From Ruegeria marisrubri (GTDB taxonomy: Bacteria; Pseudomonadota; Alphaproteobacteria; Rhodobacterales; Rhodobacteraceae), in NCBI RefSeq assembly GCF_001507595.1, contig NZ_LQBQ01000004.1, positions 1 to 64,000 on the forward strand: a DNA stretch of 64,000 nucleotides, in the 5' to 3' direction. Of this stretch, positions 37,408 through 45,958 are shown piece by piece. The position numbers and the translations under genes are program-made. Below the pieces are notes generated by a model. That model ran no database searches. It was not told where the DNA came from and was given only the letters and a program-made list of their open reading frames with translations. The stretch's first letter is position 1; every line of letters starts with the position of its first letter.

Positions 37408-38580
37408 ATGAGCTTTGACGACCTCATCGACCGCCGCGGCACCCATTGCGCCAAATGGGACATGATGGAGCAGGTCTATGGTGTGCCGACCGACGATGGC
37501 ATTGCGATGTGGGTCGCCGATACCGATTTCCGCGCCCCCGCGCCGGTCCTGAACAAGATCCGGGAAATGGTCGATCACGGTGTCTTTGGCTATGTCAATG
37601 TGGACAAGCCCTACAAGGACGCGATCCGCTGGTGGATGCGGACGCGACACGACTGGGCGGTCGAGCCGGAGGCGATCTTTACCACCACGGGTCTGGTGAA
37701 CGGGGTGGGCATGTGCCTCGACGCCTTTACCCAGCCCGGCGACGGGATCGTTCTGTTCACGCCCGTCTACCACGCCTTTGCCCGGGTGATCCGCAATGCG
37801 GGCCGCGAGGTGGTCGAATGCCCGATGGTCAACAACGAAGGCCGCTACGAGATGGACTTCGACGCCTATGACGAGATGATGACCGGGTCGGAAAAGATGG
37901 TCATTCTCTGCTCGCCCCACAATCCCGGCGGGCGCGTCTGGAGCCAGGCCGAATTGCAGGCGGTCGCGGATTTCGCCAAGCGGCACGATCTGCTGCTGTT
38001 GTCCGACGAGATTCACCATGACCTGGTTTTTCCGGGCCATACGCACATCCCGATGCAGAATGCCGCGCCCGAGATCACGGATCGGCTTCTGATGCTGACG
38101 GCGCCCTCCAAGACCTTCAACATCGCGGGGCTTCACACAGGGCAGGTGATCATTCCCGACCCCGAGCTGCGCGGCCAGTTCGCCAAGCGGATGCTGGCGC
38201 TGTCGCTGGCGCCCAACTCGGTCGGCCAGTTCGCCACCGCCGCTGCCTATTCGGCGGAAGGGGCCATCTGGGTGGACGAGCAGATCGCCTATCTCGATGA
38301 AAACCGCCGTCTCTTCGACGCGGCCATCGCCGAGATTCCCGGCCTTCGGTCCATGCCTTTGGAAGCAACCTACCTAGCCTGGGTCGATTTCTCGGGCACC
38401 GGTATGGAGCGTGCCGAGTTCACCAACAGGGTCGAGCAGACCGCAAAGATCGCGGTCAACCACGGCACCACATTCGGTACCGGCGGCGAAAGTTTCCTGC
38501 GGTTCAACCTTGGCACGCAGCGCGCCCGCGTCGAAGAGGCCTGCGCCCGTCTCAAGAACGCTTTTTCTGATCTGCAGTGA
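37408..38580 (+). CDS. MalY/PatB-type C-S lyase or aminotransferase
   Basis: A 390-residue fold-type I PLP enzyme. The Schiff-base Lys is in TAPSKTFNIAGL, with SPHNPGGRVWS and LSDEIHHDLVF before it. The MalY/PatB subgroup has beta-C-S lyase activity (cystathionine and related thioethers). The start at 37408 has AGGAG nine bases upstream; the longer frame from 37354 does not. Confidence 0.9.
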   Translation: MSFDDLIDRRGTHCAKWDMMEQVYGVPTDDGIAMWVADTDFRAPAPVLNKIREMVDHGVFGYVNVDKPYKDAIRWWMRTRHDWAVEPEAIFTTTGLVNGVGMCLDAFTQPGDGIVLFTPVYHAFARVIRNAGREVVECPMVNNEGRYEMDFDAYDEMMTGSEKMVILCSPHNPGGRVWSQAELQAVADFAKRHDLLLLSDEIHHDLVFPGHTHIPMQNAAPEITDRLLMLTAPSKTFNIAGLHTGQVIIPDPELRGQFAKRMLALSLAPNSVGQFATAAAYSAEGAIWVDEQIAYLDENRRLFDAAIAEIPGLRSMPLEATYLAWVDFSGTGMERAEFTNRVEQTAKIAVNHGTTFGTGGESFLRFNLGTQRARVEEACARLKNAFSDLQ

Positions 38581-38619
38581 TAAAGCGGTCTCGCGCCGGC
38601 AGCAGCGGCCCGCGCCGGA

Positions 38620-38973
38620 TCAGTCGCGCTTGCCCAGCAGCGCGATCGGCGCATCCGGCGACCGGTAGAAATCCAGCGGTGCCTTGTCGGCGGCCATCGT
38701 GTTGCGCTTGAACTCATAGCGCATCTCGCCCGCCTCTTCCTCGGCGGCGACGATCAGGCATTGGTAGAGGTGATTGGCCCCGTCATAGAGATCGACAAGA
38801 CCGCGCAAAGGCGGTGTGCTGTCGACCTCCACCGTGAAGCCGTCCTTCCACATCCGCAGGACCCGGTAATAGGTTCCGTCCACTTCCACCCTGAGGCGGC
38901 TGGCTTTTTTCAATGAAGCAATTCGCGCGGCATTCAATTCGGCACGCATTTCTTTTGAAACATAGGTACTCAT
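38620..38973 (-). CDS. Conserved hypothetical protein
   Basis: A 117-residue protein. It has a helical start (MSTYVSKEMRAELNAARIAS), then beta-rich segments (RLRVEVDGTYYRVLRMWKDGFTVEVD) of a small-barrel look, compatible with a PilZ-like fold but without a clear RxxxR motif. It ends SPDAPIALLGKRD. I do not recognise the family. It converges with the PLP enzyme gene. Its leader at 38974-39040 carries two hairpins. Confidence 0.6.
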   Translation of the reverse strand: MSTYVSKEMRAELNAARIASLKKASRLRVEVDGTYYRVLRMWKDGFTVEVDSTPPLRGLVDLYDGANHLYQCLIVAAEEEAGEMRYEFKRNTMAADKAPLDFYRSPDAPIALLGKRD

Positions 38974-38993
38974 CAATCACATTCCCTTCTATG

Positions 38994-39051
38994 CCTCTTC
39001 ATGTTTGCAGAGGATTCGTAAAAATCCAATGACGGATTTTCTGTTTTTTCT
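38994..39051 (+). other. Two hairpins in an AT-rich leader
   Basis: Stem 1 CCTCT/AGAGG (38994-39013). Stem 2 AAAATCC/GGATTTT (39021-39040), followed by CTGTTTTTTC on the plus strand, like a terminator although no plus-strand gene ends here. On the minus strand it is the 5' leader of the 38620-38973 gene. Confidence 0.5.
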
Positions 39052-39186
39052 TTTTGCGAGAGAGTCTTGTTGCAGTCCGACCAGCCCGGCCCTGTGCGCG
39101 GGCGCAGAGACAGTGCGCGTTCGGGAGGCTAGGCAGCGACGGCCTGCGGGCCTATGTCTGATGCATCTCGAACAGGAGGGTTTGGC

Positions 39187-40176
39187 ATGGGCTTGCTGGT
39201 AGACGGTAAATGGCAAGATGTCTGGTATGACACCAAATCCACCGGCGGCGCGTTCAAACGGTCGGCCTCTCGGTTCCGCAACTGGGTGACGCCGGGCGGA
39301 GAGTCCGGGCCGTCCGGGGAAGGTGGCTTCAAGGCCGAATCCGGGCGATATCACCTCTATGTCAGCCTCGCCTGCCCCTGGGCGCACAGGACTCTGATCT
39401 TTCGTGAACTCAAGGGGCTGGCCGACCACATCTCGGTTTCCGTGGTCCATCCGGACATGCTGGATCAGGGCTGGAGTTTCGAGACGGACGAACACGGCGC
39501 GACCGGTGACGGCCTCTATGGCTTCGGCCACCTGCACCAGATCTATACCAAGGCAGACCCCAGCTATTCAGGCCGCGTCACGGTGCCGGTTCTGTGGGAC
39601 AAGCAGCGCGAGACCATCGTCTCGAACGAAAGCGCCGAGATCATCCGCATGTTCAACTCGGCCTTCGACGCGATCACCGGCAACACCGATGACTACTGGC
39701 CGGAACCGCTGCGTGACGCAATCGAAGAGGTGAACGACCGGATTTACTCGACCCTGAACAATGGCGTCTACAAATGCGGATTCGCGACCACGCAGAAGGC
39801 CTATGACACCGCCGTGCATCCCCTGTTCGACACGCTCGACTGGCTGGAGGAGCAGCTGACCGCCAACCGCTATCTGATGGGTAACCGCATCACCGAGGCC
39901 GACTGGCGCCTGTTCACCACGCTGATCCGTTTCGACCCGGTCTATCATGTGCATTTCAAGTGCAGCCGCAAGCGGCTGATCGACTACCCGAACCTCTGGG
40001 CCTACACCCGCGAGATGTATCAATGGCCGGGTGTGGCGAGCACGGTGAACGTGGAACATATCGTGCGGCACTATTTCTACAGCCACGACAGCATCAATCC
40101 GCACCGCATCATTCCGATCAACCCGGTGCTCGACTACTGGGCGCCGCACGGGCGCGATCAGCGGCCTGCCGCGTAA
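39187..40176 (+). CDS. Glutathionyl-hydroquinone reductase (xi-class GST)
   Basis: A 329-residue glutathione transferase-like protein. The active-site motif ACPWAHRTLIF has the Cys typical of xi-class enzymes that reductively remove glutathione from S-glutathionyl-hydroquinones. NESAEIIRMFNS and a helical C-terminal domain follow. AGGAGGG lies ten bases before the ATG at 39187. It overlaps the oppositely oriented receiver gene end by 19 nt. Confidence 0.9.
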   Translation: MGLLVDGKWQDVWYDTKSTGGAFKRSASRFRNWVTPGGESGPSGEGGFKAESGRYHLYVSLACPWAHRTLIFRELKGLADHISVSVVHPDMLDQGWSFETDEHGATGDGLYGFGHLHQIYTKADPSYSGRVTVPVLWDKQRETIVSNESAEIIRMFNSAFDAITGNTDDYWPEPLRDAIEEVNDRIYSTLNNGVYKCGFATTQKAYDTAVHPLFDTLDWLEEQLTANRYLMGNRITEADWRLFTTLIRFDPVYHVHFKCSRKRLIDYPNLWAYTREMYQWPGVASTVNVEHIVRHYFYSHDSINPHRIIPINPVLDYWAPHGRDQRPAA

Positions 40177-40520
40177 TGCTCGACCATCGCCGCCAGATCT
40201 TCTGGCGGCGTTGCGCTTTGGACATAGGCGCAGGCATTCGGGCTGTGGGCAAAGATCGAACCGTCCGAGAAAAACGTCGTGTTGGTGACGAAGATCACCC
40301 GCGCCTCGGGGCGGCGGTAGCTGGCGAAATCGGCAACCGCCAGGGCGCTGCCGTTTTCCAGGACGAGGTCCAACACGATGACATCGAAATCGGTGCCGTA
40401 AAGCGCCAGGATCGCCGCCTCCTGCGAGTCCACCAACACCGTATCGGCCCCCTGCCGCTGCAGATGACGCTGCCAGACCCGGCCCAGATCCAGGTTGCTC
40501 TCGACGATCAGAACTTTCAT
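40158..40520 (-). CDS. Receiver-domain protein lacking the switch lysine
   Basis: A 120-residue single receiver domain without output. Phospho-acceptor Asp51 is in VIVLDLVLENG and the switch Thr/Asn region is VTNTT. The conserved Lys before Pro-Phe is absent: the position reads YVQSA (Gln101). Of the acidic pair only Glu7 remains (VESNLD). It may be a phosphate sink or phosphorylation-independent adaptor. A TTAA-N7-TTTA at 40588-40602 resembles a CtrA site. It converges with the GST gene. Confidence 0.8.
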   Translation of the reverse strand: MKVLIVESNLDLGRVWQRHLQRQGADTVLVDSQEAAILALYGTDFDVIVLDLVLENGSALAVADFASYRRPEARVIFVTNTTFFSDGSIFAHSPNACAYVQSATPPEDLAAMVEHYAAGR

Positions 40521-40704
40521 TCGCGACAACCTCGGCACTCGAAAAACGCGTGGTGCCGTCCCCCCTGCCCTTGATCCGCCCATTTCGTTAACAAAGCGTT
40601 TACAGGCGCCACCTCGTCGCGTTTGGGCGGGAATAGCTTGTGTCAAAGGCGAAAATCCGCTTGAAGCGCCCAGACGAGCGACGTTTTTTAGGCAAACCTA
40701 TCGG

Positions 40705-41682
40705 ATGGCCTGCATGCCCGACCCGGATCACGACCCGATCAATCCCCGCGCAAAGCGCGATCATGGCGGCGGGCTGGACGGCGCAATGCGCGCCTATGGC
40801 GGCGAGAGACAGGATTGGATCGACCTGTCCACCGGAATCAACCCGCACCCCTACCCTGTCACCAGCCTGGCCCCCGCGGATTGGGCGGAACTGCCCGATC
40901 ACGAGGCCTTCGAAACCCTCGTCGCCGCCGCCCGCAGGTTTTGGTCCGTGCCCGATGGGGCTGCGATCCTGCCTGCCCCCGGCGCCTCGGCGCTGATCGC
41001 GCGTCTTCCGGCGCTGGCCCCCGCCGACTCGGTCGAGATCACGCCACCCACCTACAACGAACACGCCGCCGCCTTTTCCGCCCAGGGCTGGCAGGTGCAA
41101 GACAGCGGCCCGGCAGAGGCCCGCGTTCTGGTGCATCCCAACAATCCCGACGGGCGGCTCTGGAGCGAAGCGGACGCCTCGGCCCCTCTGACCATCATCG
41201 ACGAGAGTTTCTGCGACGTGACGCCCGAGGCATCCCTGATCCATCTGGCCGAGCGCCCGAGCACCGTCGTGCTGAAAAGTTTCGGCAAGTTCTGGGGGCT
41301 CGCCGGATTGCGGCTGGGCTTTGCCATTGCACGGCCCGAGATCATCTCGCGGCTGAACGACCTGACCGGCCCCTGGGCCGTTTCGGGCCCGGCCCTGCGG
41401 ATCGGGGCAGCGGCCCTGTCCAACGAAGATTGGGCCGAGGCGACCCGTGCGCGGCTGGCCGACGAGGCCCGCCGGCTCGATGCCCTGCTGAGGGGCAAGG
41501 GGGCCAAGCTCGTCGGGGGCACCTCGCTGTTCCGGCTCTACGAGGTGGACGACGCAGCCGCCTGGCAAGACCGTCTGGCCCGCGCCCATATCTGGAGCCG
41601 CATCTTTCCCTATTCTCACAGCTACCTGCGTCTGGGCCTGCCGCCCGCGCATGGCTGGGAGCGCCTGGAGGCCGCGCTGTGA
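40705..41682 (+). CDS. cobC: Threonine-phosphate decarboxylase
   Basis: A 325-residue PLP enzyme of the cobalamin aminopropanol branch, named CobC in alphaproteobacteria and CobD in enterobacteria. It decarboxylates L-threonine-O-3-phosphate. The Lys is in [19 protein letters not shown]. The substrate segment [12 protein letters not shown] and [13 protein letters not shown] are typical. The start at 40705 or 40714 is uncertain, as no ribosome-binding site is clear. It overlaps the next gene by 4 nt. Confidence 0.93.
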   Translation: MACMPDPDHDPINPRAKRDHGGGLDGAMRAYGGERQDWIDLSTGINPHPYPVTSLAPADWAELPDHEAFETLVAAARRFWSVPDGAAILPAPGASALIARLPALAPADSVEITPPTYNEHAAAFSAQGWQVQDSGPAEARVLVHPNNPDGRLWSEADASAPLTIIDESFCDVTPEASLIHLAERPSTVVLKSFGKFWGLAGLRLGFAIARPEIISRLNDLTGPWAVSGPALRIGAAALSNEDWAEATRARLADEARRLDALLRGKGAKLVGGTSLFRLYEVDDAAAWQDRLARAHIWSRIFPYSHSYLRLGLPPAHGWERLEAAL

Positions 41683-42599
41683 GCACCGCTTTCCTGCTGA
41701 CCTGCGCCATGCTGCTCGACGCTGCCTTGGGTGAACCCGACTGGCTGTGGTCGCGCATCCGGCATCCGGCGGTGATGATCGGCAACCTGATCGGCGCCTT
41801 GGACAGACACCTGAACCACGGCGCGAACAGACGCCTCAAGGGAGTCGCGGTCGTCATTTTTCTGGTGTTTTCTGCCCTGCTGATCGGCGCGCTGCTGGCG
41901 GCTCTGGGGCCGGTCGCGGAAATCATCGTCTGTGCGATCCTGCTGGCGCAGAAATCCTTGGTCTCGCATGTTCAGGACGTGGCCACGGCATTGCGGAGGT
42001 CTCTGGAGGATGCGCGCCAGACGGTGGCAAGGATCGTCTCGCGCGACACCTCGGACATGACCGAGGCGCAGGTTGCGCGCTCGGCCATCGAAAGCGCCGC
42101 CGAGAACCTGAGCGACGGCGTCATCGCACCCGCCTTCTGGTTTCTCGTCGGCGGGTTGCCGGGCCTTCTGGTCTACAAATTCGTCAACACCGCCGACAGC
42201 ATGATCGGCTACCGCAACGAAAAATTTGCCGAGTTCGGCTGGGCGTCGGCGCGGCTCGACGATCTGCTGAACCTGATACCGGCGCGGCTCACCTGCGGGA
42301 TGATCGTCGTGCTGTCGGGATGTTACCGCCAATGGCCGGCCATCGTGGCGGACGCCCGCCGCCACATCTCGCCCAATGCCGGCTGGCCCGAGGCGGCCAT
42401 GGCGCGTGCGCTGGACGTGGCGCTTGCCGGCCCGCGCAGCTATCACGGGCAGGTCCGGGACCTGGCCTGGGTCAATGGCGATGCACGGCGGGAGATCGGC
42501 GCGTCAGAGATCGAGCAGGCGGTGGCCATGCTCTGGCGTGTCTGGGGGCTGGCCCTTGGCATCGTGGCGCTTTGGGCTATGCTCGGCTTCATACTCTGA
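41679..42599 (+). CDS. cobD: Adenosylcobinamide-phosphate synthase
   Basis: A 306-residue membrane enzyme (CbiB in enterobacteria) that links the aminopropanol phosphate made by the previous gene product to adenosylcobyric acid. Several hydrophobic helices are present. The motifs are [36 protein letters not shown] and [19 protein letters not shown] [14 protein letters not shown]. The start GTG overlaps the cobC stop (GTGA), so the enzyme pair is coupled. Confidence 0.95.
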   Translation: MSTAFLLTCAMLLDAALGEPDWLWSRIRHPAVMIGNLIGALDRHLNHGANRRLKGVAVVIFLVFSALLIGALLAALGPVAEIIVCAILLAQKSLVSHVQDVATALRRSLEDARQTVARIVSRDTSDMTEAQVARSAIESAAENLSDGVIAPAFWFLVGGLPGLLVYKFVNTADSMIGYRNEKFAEFGWASARLDDLLNLIPARLTCGMIVVLSGCYRQWPAIVADARRHISPNAGWPEAAMARALDVALAGPRSYHGQVRDLAWVNGDARREIGASEIEQAVAMLWRVWGLALGIVALWAMLGFIL

Positions 42600-42624
42600 A
42601 CGAACTTTTCAGGTTGTCTTCAAA

Positions 42625-43788
42625 ATGCGCCTTTTGTCCGGCTTGTTTGCCGTTGCCCTGATGGGCTCGCCCGTTCATGCCCGATGCGGCGGCAGCTTTG
42701 ATGTCTTCGTCGAAGATCTGAAAACCGAAGCACTCGGCCGAGGGCATCAGCAGACCGCAGTAAACGCGTTCTTCCAGGGCGTCCGTGTGGACGAAAAGGT
42801 TTTGAAAGCCGACCGGGCCCAAGGTGTATTCCAGAAACCCTTCATCGACTTTTCCCGCCACTTGATCTCGAAGAACCGGATCGACCGGGGCCAAGCGATG
42901 GCCCGAAAATACGCGGCGGTTTTCGACAGTATCGAGGCGGAATTCGGGGTCTCGCGCGGTGTCCTGTTGGCCTTCTGGGCCTTCGAGACCGACTATGGCG
43001 GCTATCAGGGCAATTTCAACACGCGCAATGCGCTGGTCACGCTGGCGCATGACTGCCGGCGGCCCGAGCTGTTTCGCCCCCAGATCTTCGCCGCCATCAA
43101 GCTGTTCGAACAGGGCGATTTCGACCCACAGCGAACGACCGGAGCCTGGGCCGGGGAAATCGGCATGGTGCAGATGCTGCCGCAGGACATTCTGGACAAC
43201 GGCGTGGACGCGGACGGGGACGGCAAGGTTTCCCTCAAGACCTCTGCCGCCGACGCGCTGACATCCGGGGCCCAGATGCTCTCGCATCTGGGGTGGCGAC
43301 CGGGTGAGCCATGGCTGCAGGAAGTCCGGGTTTCCGAGCAGATTGACTGGTCGCTGTCAGGACCGGGCCGCAGCCGGCCGGTATCCGAGTGGCAGGCGAT
43401 GGGCGTCCGCGCCCGCAACGGGTCGCTGGCCGACCTGCCTGCCTCGCTGATCCTGCCGCAGGGTCGCAAGGGGCCGGCCTTTCTCGCCTATCCGAATTTC
43501 GATGTCTTTTTCGAATGGAACCGGAGTTTCGTCTATGTCCTGACCGCCGCCTATTTCGCGACGCGGCTCGAGGGCGCGCCGATCTATGACGCGGGCAATC
43601 CAGAGCCGGGTCTGTCGGGCCCGCAAATGAAACAATTGCAGAGCAAGCTGCAGGCACGGGGACACGACGTCGGGAAAATCGACGGCATTCTCGGGGCCGG
43701 AACCCGCGCCGCCGTGCAGGCGGAACAGGCGCGGCTTGGCCTGCCCGCGGATGCATGGCCGACGGTCGAGTTGCTGAACCGTCTGTGA
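42625..43788 (+). CDS. Lytic murein transglycosylase (MltB type) with peptidoglycan-binding domain
   Basis: A 387-residue secreted protein. The signal peptide is MRLLSGLFAVALMGSPVHA. The SLT/MltB catalytic domain has its Glu in FWAFETDYGGYQGNFN, and the C-terminal ~60 residues form a PG_binding_1 domain (MKQLQSKLQARGHDVGKIDGIL). It cleaves glycan strands with 1,6-anhydro-muramyl ends in the periplasm. The start at 42625 is fixed by the signal peptide; upstream codons belong to cobD. Confidence 0.93.
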   Translation: MRLLSGLFAVALMGSPVHARCGGSFDVFVEDLKTEALGRGHQQTAVNAFFQGVRVDEKVLKADRAQGVFQKPFIDFSRHLISKNRIDRGQAMARKYAAVFDSIEAEFGVSRGVLLAFWAFETDYGGYQGNFNTRNALVTLAHDCRRPELFRPQIFAAIKLFEQGDFDPQRTTGAWAGEIGMVQMLPQDILDNGVDADGDGKVSLKTSAADALTSGAQMLSHLGWRPGEPWLQEVRVSEQIDWSLSGPGRSRPVSEWQAMGVRARNGSLADLPASLILPQGRKGPAFLAYPNFDVFFEWNRSFVYVLTAAYFATRLEGAPIYDAGNPEPGLSGPQMKQLQSKLQARGHDVGKIDGILGAGTRAAVQAEQARLGLPADAWPTVELLNRL

Positions 43789-43873
43789 ACGCGCCCTGAT
43801 GGCAAGGGATTGCCTTGTGGCAAACCTTCGGGCAACCAAGGCAGGCCGTTGCAATCTGGCAGGAGTCCTCCCG

Positions 43874-45073
43874 ATGAGCCATCCCGCGCCGCTGTTCCAG
43901 CCACTTGAGTTGCCGTGTGGAGTCATCCTGAAAAACAGGATCGCCAAATCCGCCATGTCTGATTCACTGGGGGACGGCACCGGTCATCCCACGGCAGAGC
44001 AATACCGGCTGTATCAGCGGTGGGCAGAGGGTGGGTTGGCCGTATCCATCATCGGAGAGGTGCAGTCTTCGCCGAATTTTCCAGAGAAGCCCGGGAACCT
44101 GGTGCTGGACTCCCAGGCCGATCTTTCGAAGTTTCAAGAACTTGCGCGGCATGGCGGTCGGAATGGCGCTCAGTTGTGGTTGCAACTGGGCCACGCCGGC
44201 GCGCTGGCGCACGGGCCGATCAGCAATCCCAAGGGGCCAAGCGCATTGGATCTGCCGGGGCTGGTCTGCGCCGAGATGATGCTAGAGAAAATTCGTCAGG
44301 TTCCCCAAGATTTCGCCAGAACAGCGGAATTGGCCAAGCAGGCGGGATTCGGCGGCGTGCAGGTTCATGCGGCACATGGGTTCCTCCTCAGCCAATTCCT
44401 CTCGCCGCTGTTCAACAAGCGCAGCGATGAATACGGCGGGACGATCACCAACCGAATGAGGCTGATCCTGGAATGTATCAGGGCCATACGGGAGGCGGTC
44501 GGTCCCGACTTTCCGATCGCGATCAAACTGAACGCCTCGGACCAGCTGGAAGGGGGGCTTGTCGAAGATGACGCCCTCCAAGTCGTCGCCGCTCTGGACG
44601 CAACATCCATCGACCTGATCGATATCAGCGGCGGAACCTATTTCCCGGGCGCAAAATCGGCGTCAGACAGCGCCGGGCGGGGTCCCTACTTCGTCGAATT
44701 CGCCAAGCGCGCGCGAAAGGAGACGACCAAGCCCCTGATGCTGACCGGCGGTGTCAAGACGCGGGGTCAGGCCGACGAGGCCCTGTCGAGTGGTGCCGTC
44801 GACGTGATCGGCCTTGCCCGCGCGCTGGCCCTGGAGCCGACCCTCCCAAACCTGTGGCAGGAAAACCGGATGCCCGAGCCCTCTTTCCCAAGATTTCCGA
44901 ATGCGGCCGAAGGCGGGATCACGGCATGGTACACGATGCGCCTGACCCGAATGGGCGCAGACCAAGAGACCGACGACATCGGCAGTCTGGAACAAGCCAT
45001 TCAGGAATACGAGGCGCGCGACAATATCCGAGCGGAAATCTGGTCACGCCACTTCGGCCCACCTGCAAGCTGA
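43874..45073 (+). CDS. NADH:flavin oxidoreductase (Old Yellow Enzyme family)
   Basis: A 399-residue FMN TIM-barrel oxidoreductase. It has the OYE start LKNRIAKSAMSDS, the active-site region QLGHAG, the HAAHGFLLSQFLSPLFNKRSDEYGG segment and the FMN-binding TGGVKTRGQADEAL. It reduces activated alkenes; the natural substrate is unknown. AGGAG nine bases upstream supports the ATG at 43874, not the longer frame from 43799. Confidence 0.92.
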   Translation: MSHPAPLFQPLELPCGVILKNRIAKSAMSDSLGDGTGHPTAEQYRLYQRWAEGGLAVSIIGEVQSSPNFPEKPGNLVLDSQADLSKFQELARHGGRNGAQLWLQLGHAGALAHGPISNPKGPSALDLPGLVCAEMMLEKIRQVPQDFARTAELAKQAGFGGVQVHAAHGFLLSQFLSPLFNKRSDEYGGTITNRMRLILECIRAIREAVGPDFPIAIKLNASDQLEGGLVEDDALQVVAALDATSIDLIDISGGTYFPGAKSASDSAGRGPYFVEFAKRARKETTKPLMLTGGVKTRGQADEALSSGAVDVIGLARALALEPTLPNLWQENRMPEPSFPRFPNAAEGGITAWYTMRLTRMGADQETDDIGSLEQAIQEYEARDNIRAEIWSRHFGPPAS

Positions 45074-45102
45074 TTAGAAGGGGCGAAAGACACGGAAAAC
45101 CG

Positions 45103-45462
45103 TCAATTGGGCCTGACCGGATAGCGCTCGCCTTTTTCGTTTATCAGGATCAACCGATCACCGTTGCGGACATAAAGATCGCAGCGGCTGAACCCGTTGC
45201 GGAAATCGACGCAAATGCTGCCATCCTCGGCGATCCTATAGGTGCCAAAGGCCGTGCCGCCTCCGTTCTCGGCGGAATAGGTGAAGGAATAGGCACCGCC
45301 AGCCGAATATCTGGACTGCCCGTCGTCGTAAAAAGTCAAGGTCCGACCTGCCAGGGCCGCGAGTTCATCGCGGCCGAGCGGTATGTCTCCCGGACGCAAC
45401 GCCCAGCCTTCGGCCGAGACGGGGCCTGCAGCAAGGCAGATGATGAGAGCGAGATATCTCAT
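45103..45462 (-). CDS. Small secreted protein A (C-x9-C motif)
   Basis: A 119-residue protein with signal peptide MRYLALIICLAAGPVSA. It carries the block ICVDFRNGFSRCDLYVRNGD, with two cysteines nine residues apart. The same spacing and RCDL occur in the protein from 45535, so the two are likely paralogues. A beta-rich fold is suggested. The function is unknown. The start at 45462 follows from the signal peptide. Confidence 0.65.
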   Translation of the reverse strand: MRYLALIICLAAGPVSAEGWALRPGDIPLGRDELAALAGRTLTFYDDGQSRYSAGGAYSFTYSAENGGGTAFGTYRIAEDGSICVDFRNGFSRCDLYVRNGDRLILINEKGERYPVRPN

Positions 45463-45534
45463 GCAACCAACCTGACGCACAATGGAACGACACGGGAGTC
45501 ACGTTGCGGTGAACGCACTCCTCGTGACCGACCC

Positions 45535-45924
45535 TCAGGGGCGCACGCCCAGCCTGAGCCGAACCTTCATCCGCCCCGTGCTTTCGCGGGAATAGATCAG
45601 CACCTGATCTGGTTCGATCGCCAGATCGCAGCGGTCGACCCGCCTTTGCAGCCGGATACACAGCTCATCATCGACCTCCATTCTCACCCCACCCACAGAG
45701 AAACCGAGTTCTTGGTCCTCATCGGGCAAAGGGGCTTGGCCACCCCTCGCAGAGCGATAAAACGGAGTTTGCGGTCCGGGATAGGGCTGGTCGAGCATGA
45801 ATGAGTTTTCAGTATCCCCGCCATTGACCCAGATGCTCCGGAGTTGCATGTCACCACCAAGAGCCGGATGCGCCAGAAACGCGATAACGAACACCACAAA
45901 AATAACCAACATGCTGGAAAGCAT
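45535..45924 (-). CDS. Small secreted protein B (C-x9-C motif)
   Basis: A 129-residue protein with an N-terminal hydrophobic segment (MLSSMLVIFVVFVIAFL) and a mature part that repeats the neighbour's block: LCIRLQRRVDRCDLAIEPDQ. The cysteine spacing and RCDL are identical to protein A, the rest is divergent. It precedes A by 72 bp on the same strand. The function is unknown. Confidence 0.65.
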   Translation of the reverse strand: MLSSMLVIFVVFVIAFLAHPALGGDMQLRSIWVNGGDTENSFMLDQPYPGPQTPFYRSARGGQAPLPDEDQELGFSVGGVRMEVDDELCIRLQRRVDRCDLAIEPDQVLIYSRESTGRMKVRLRLGVRP

Positions 45925-45958
45925 AGCATAAATTGGCCGCTCGCGCTACTGGGCAGGG

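Noticed and set aside
40521..40704. Cobalamin riboswitch before cobC
   Set aside because: Fragments such as GGGAAT and AATCCG are present, but the B12 box (GCCACTG-like) and the CCCGCAACTG core are missing, so I do not call it. A covariance-model search (RF00174) would decide.
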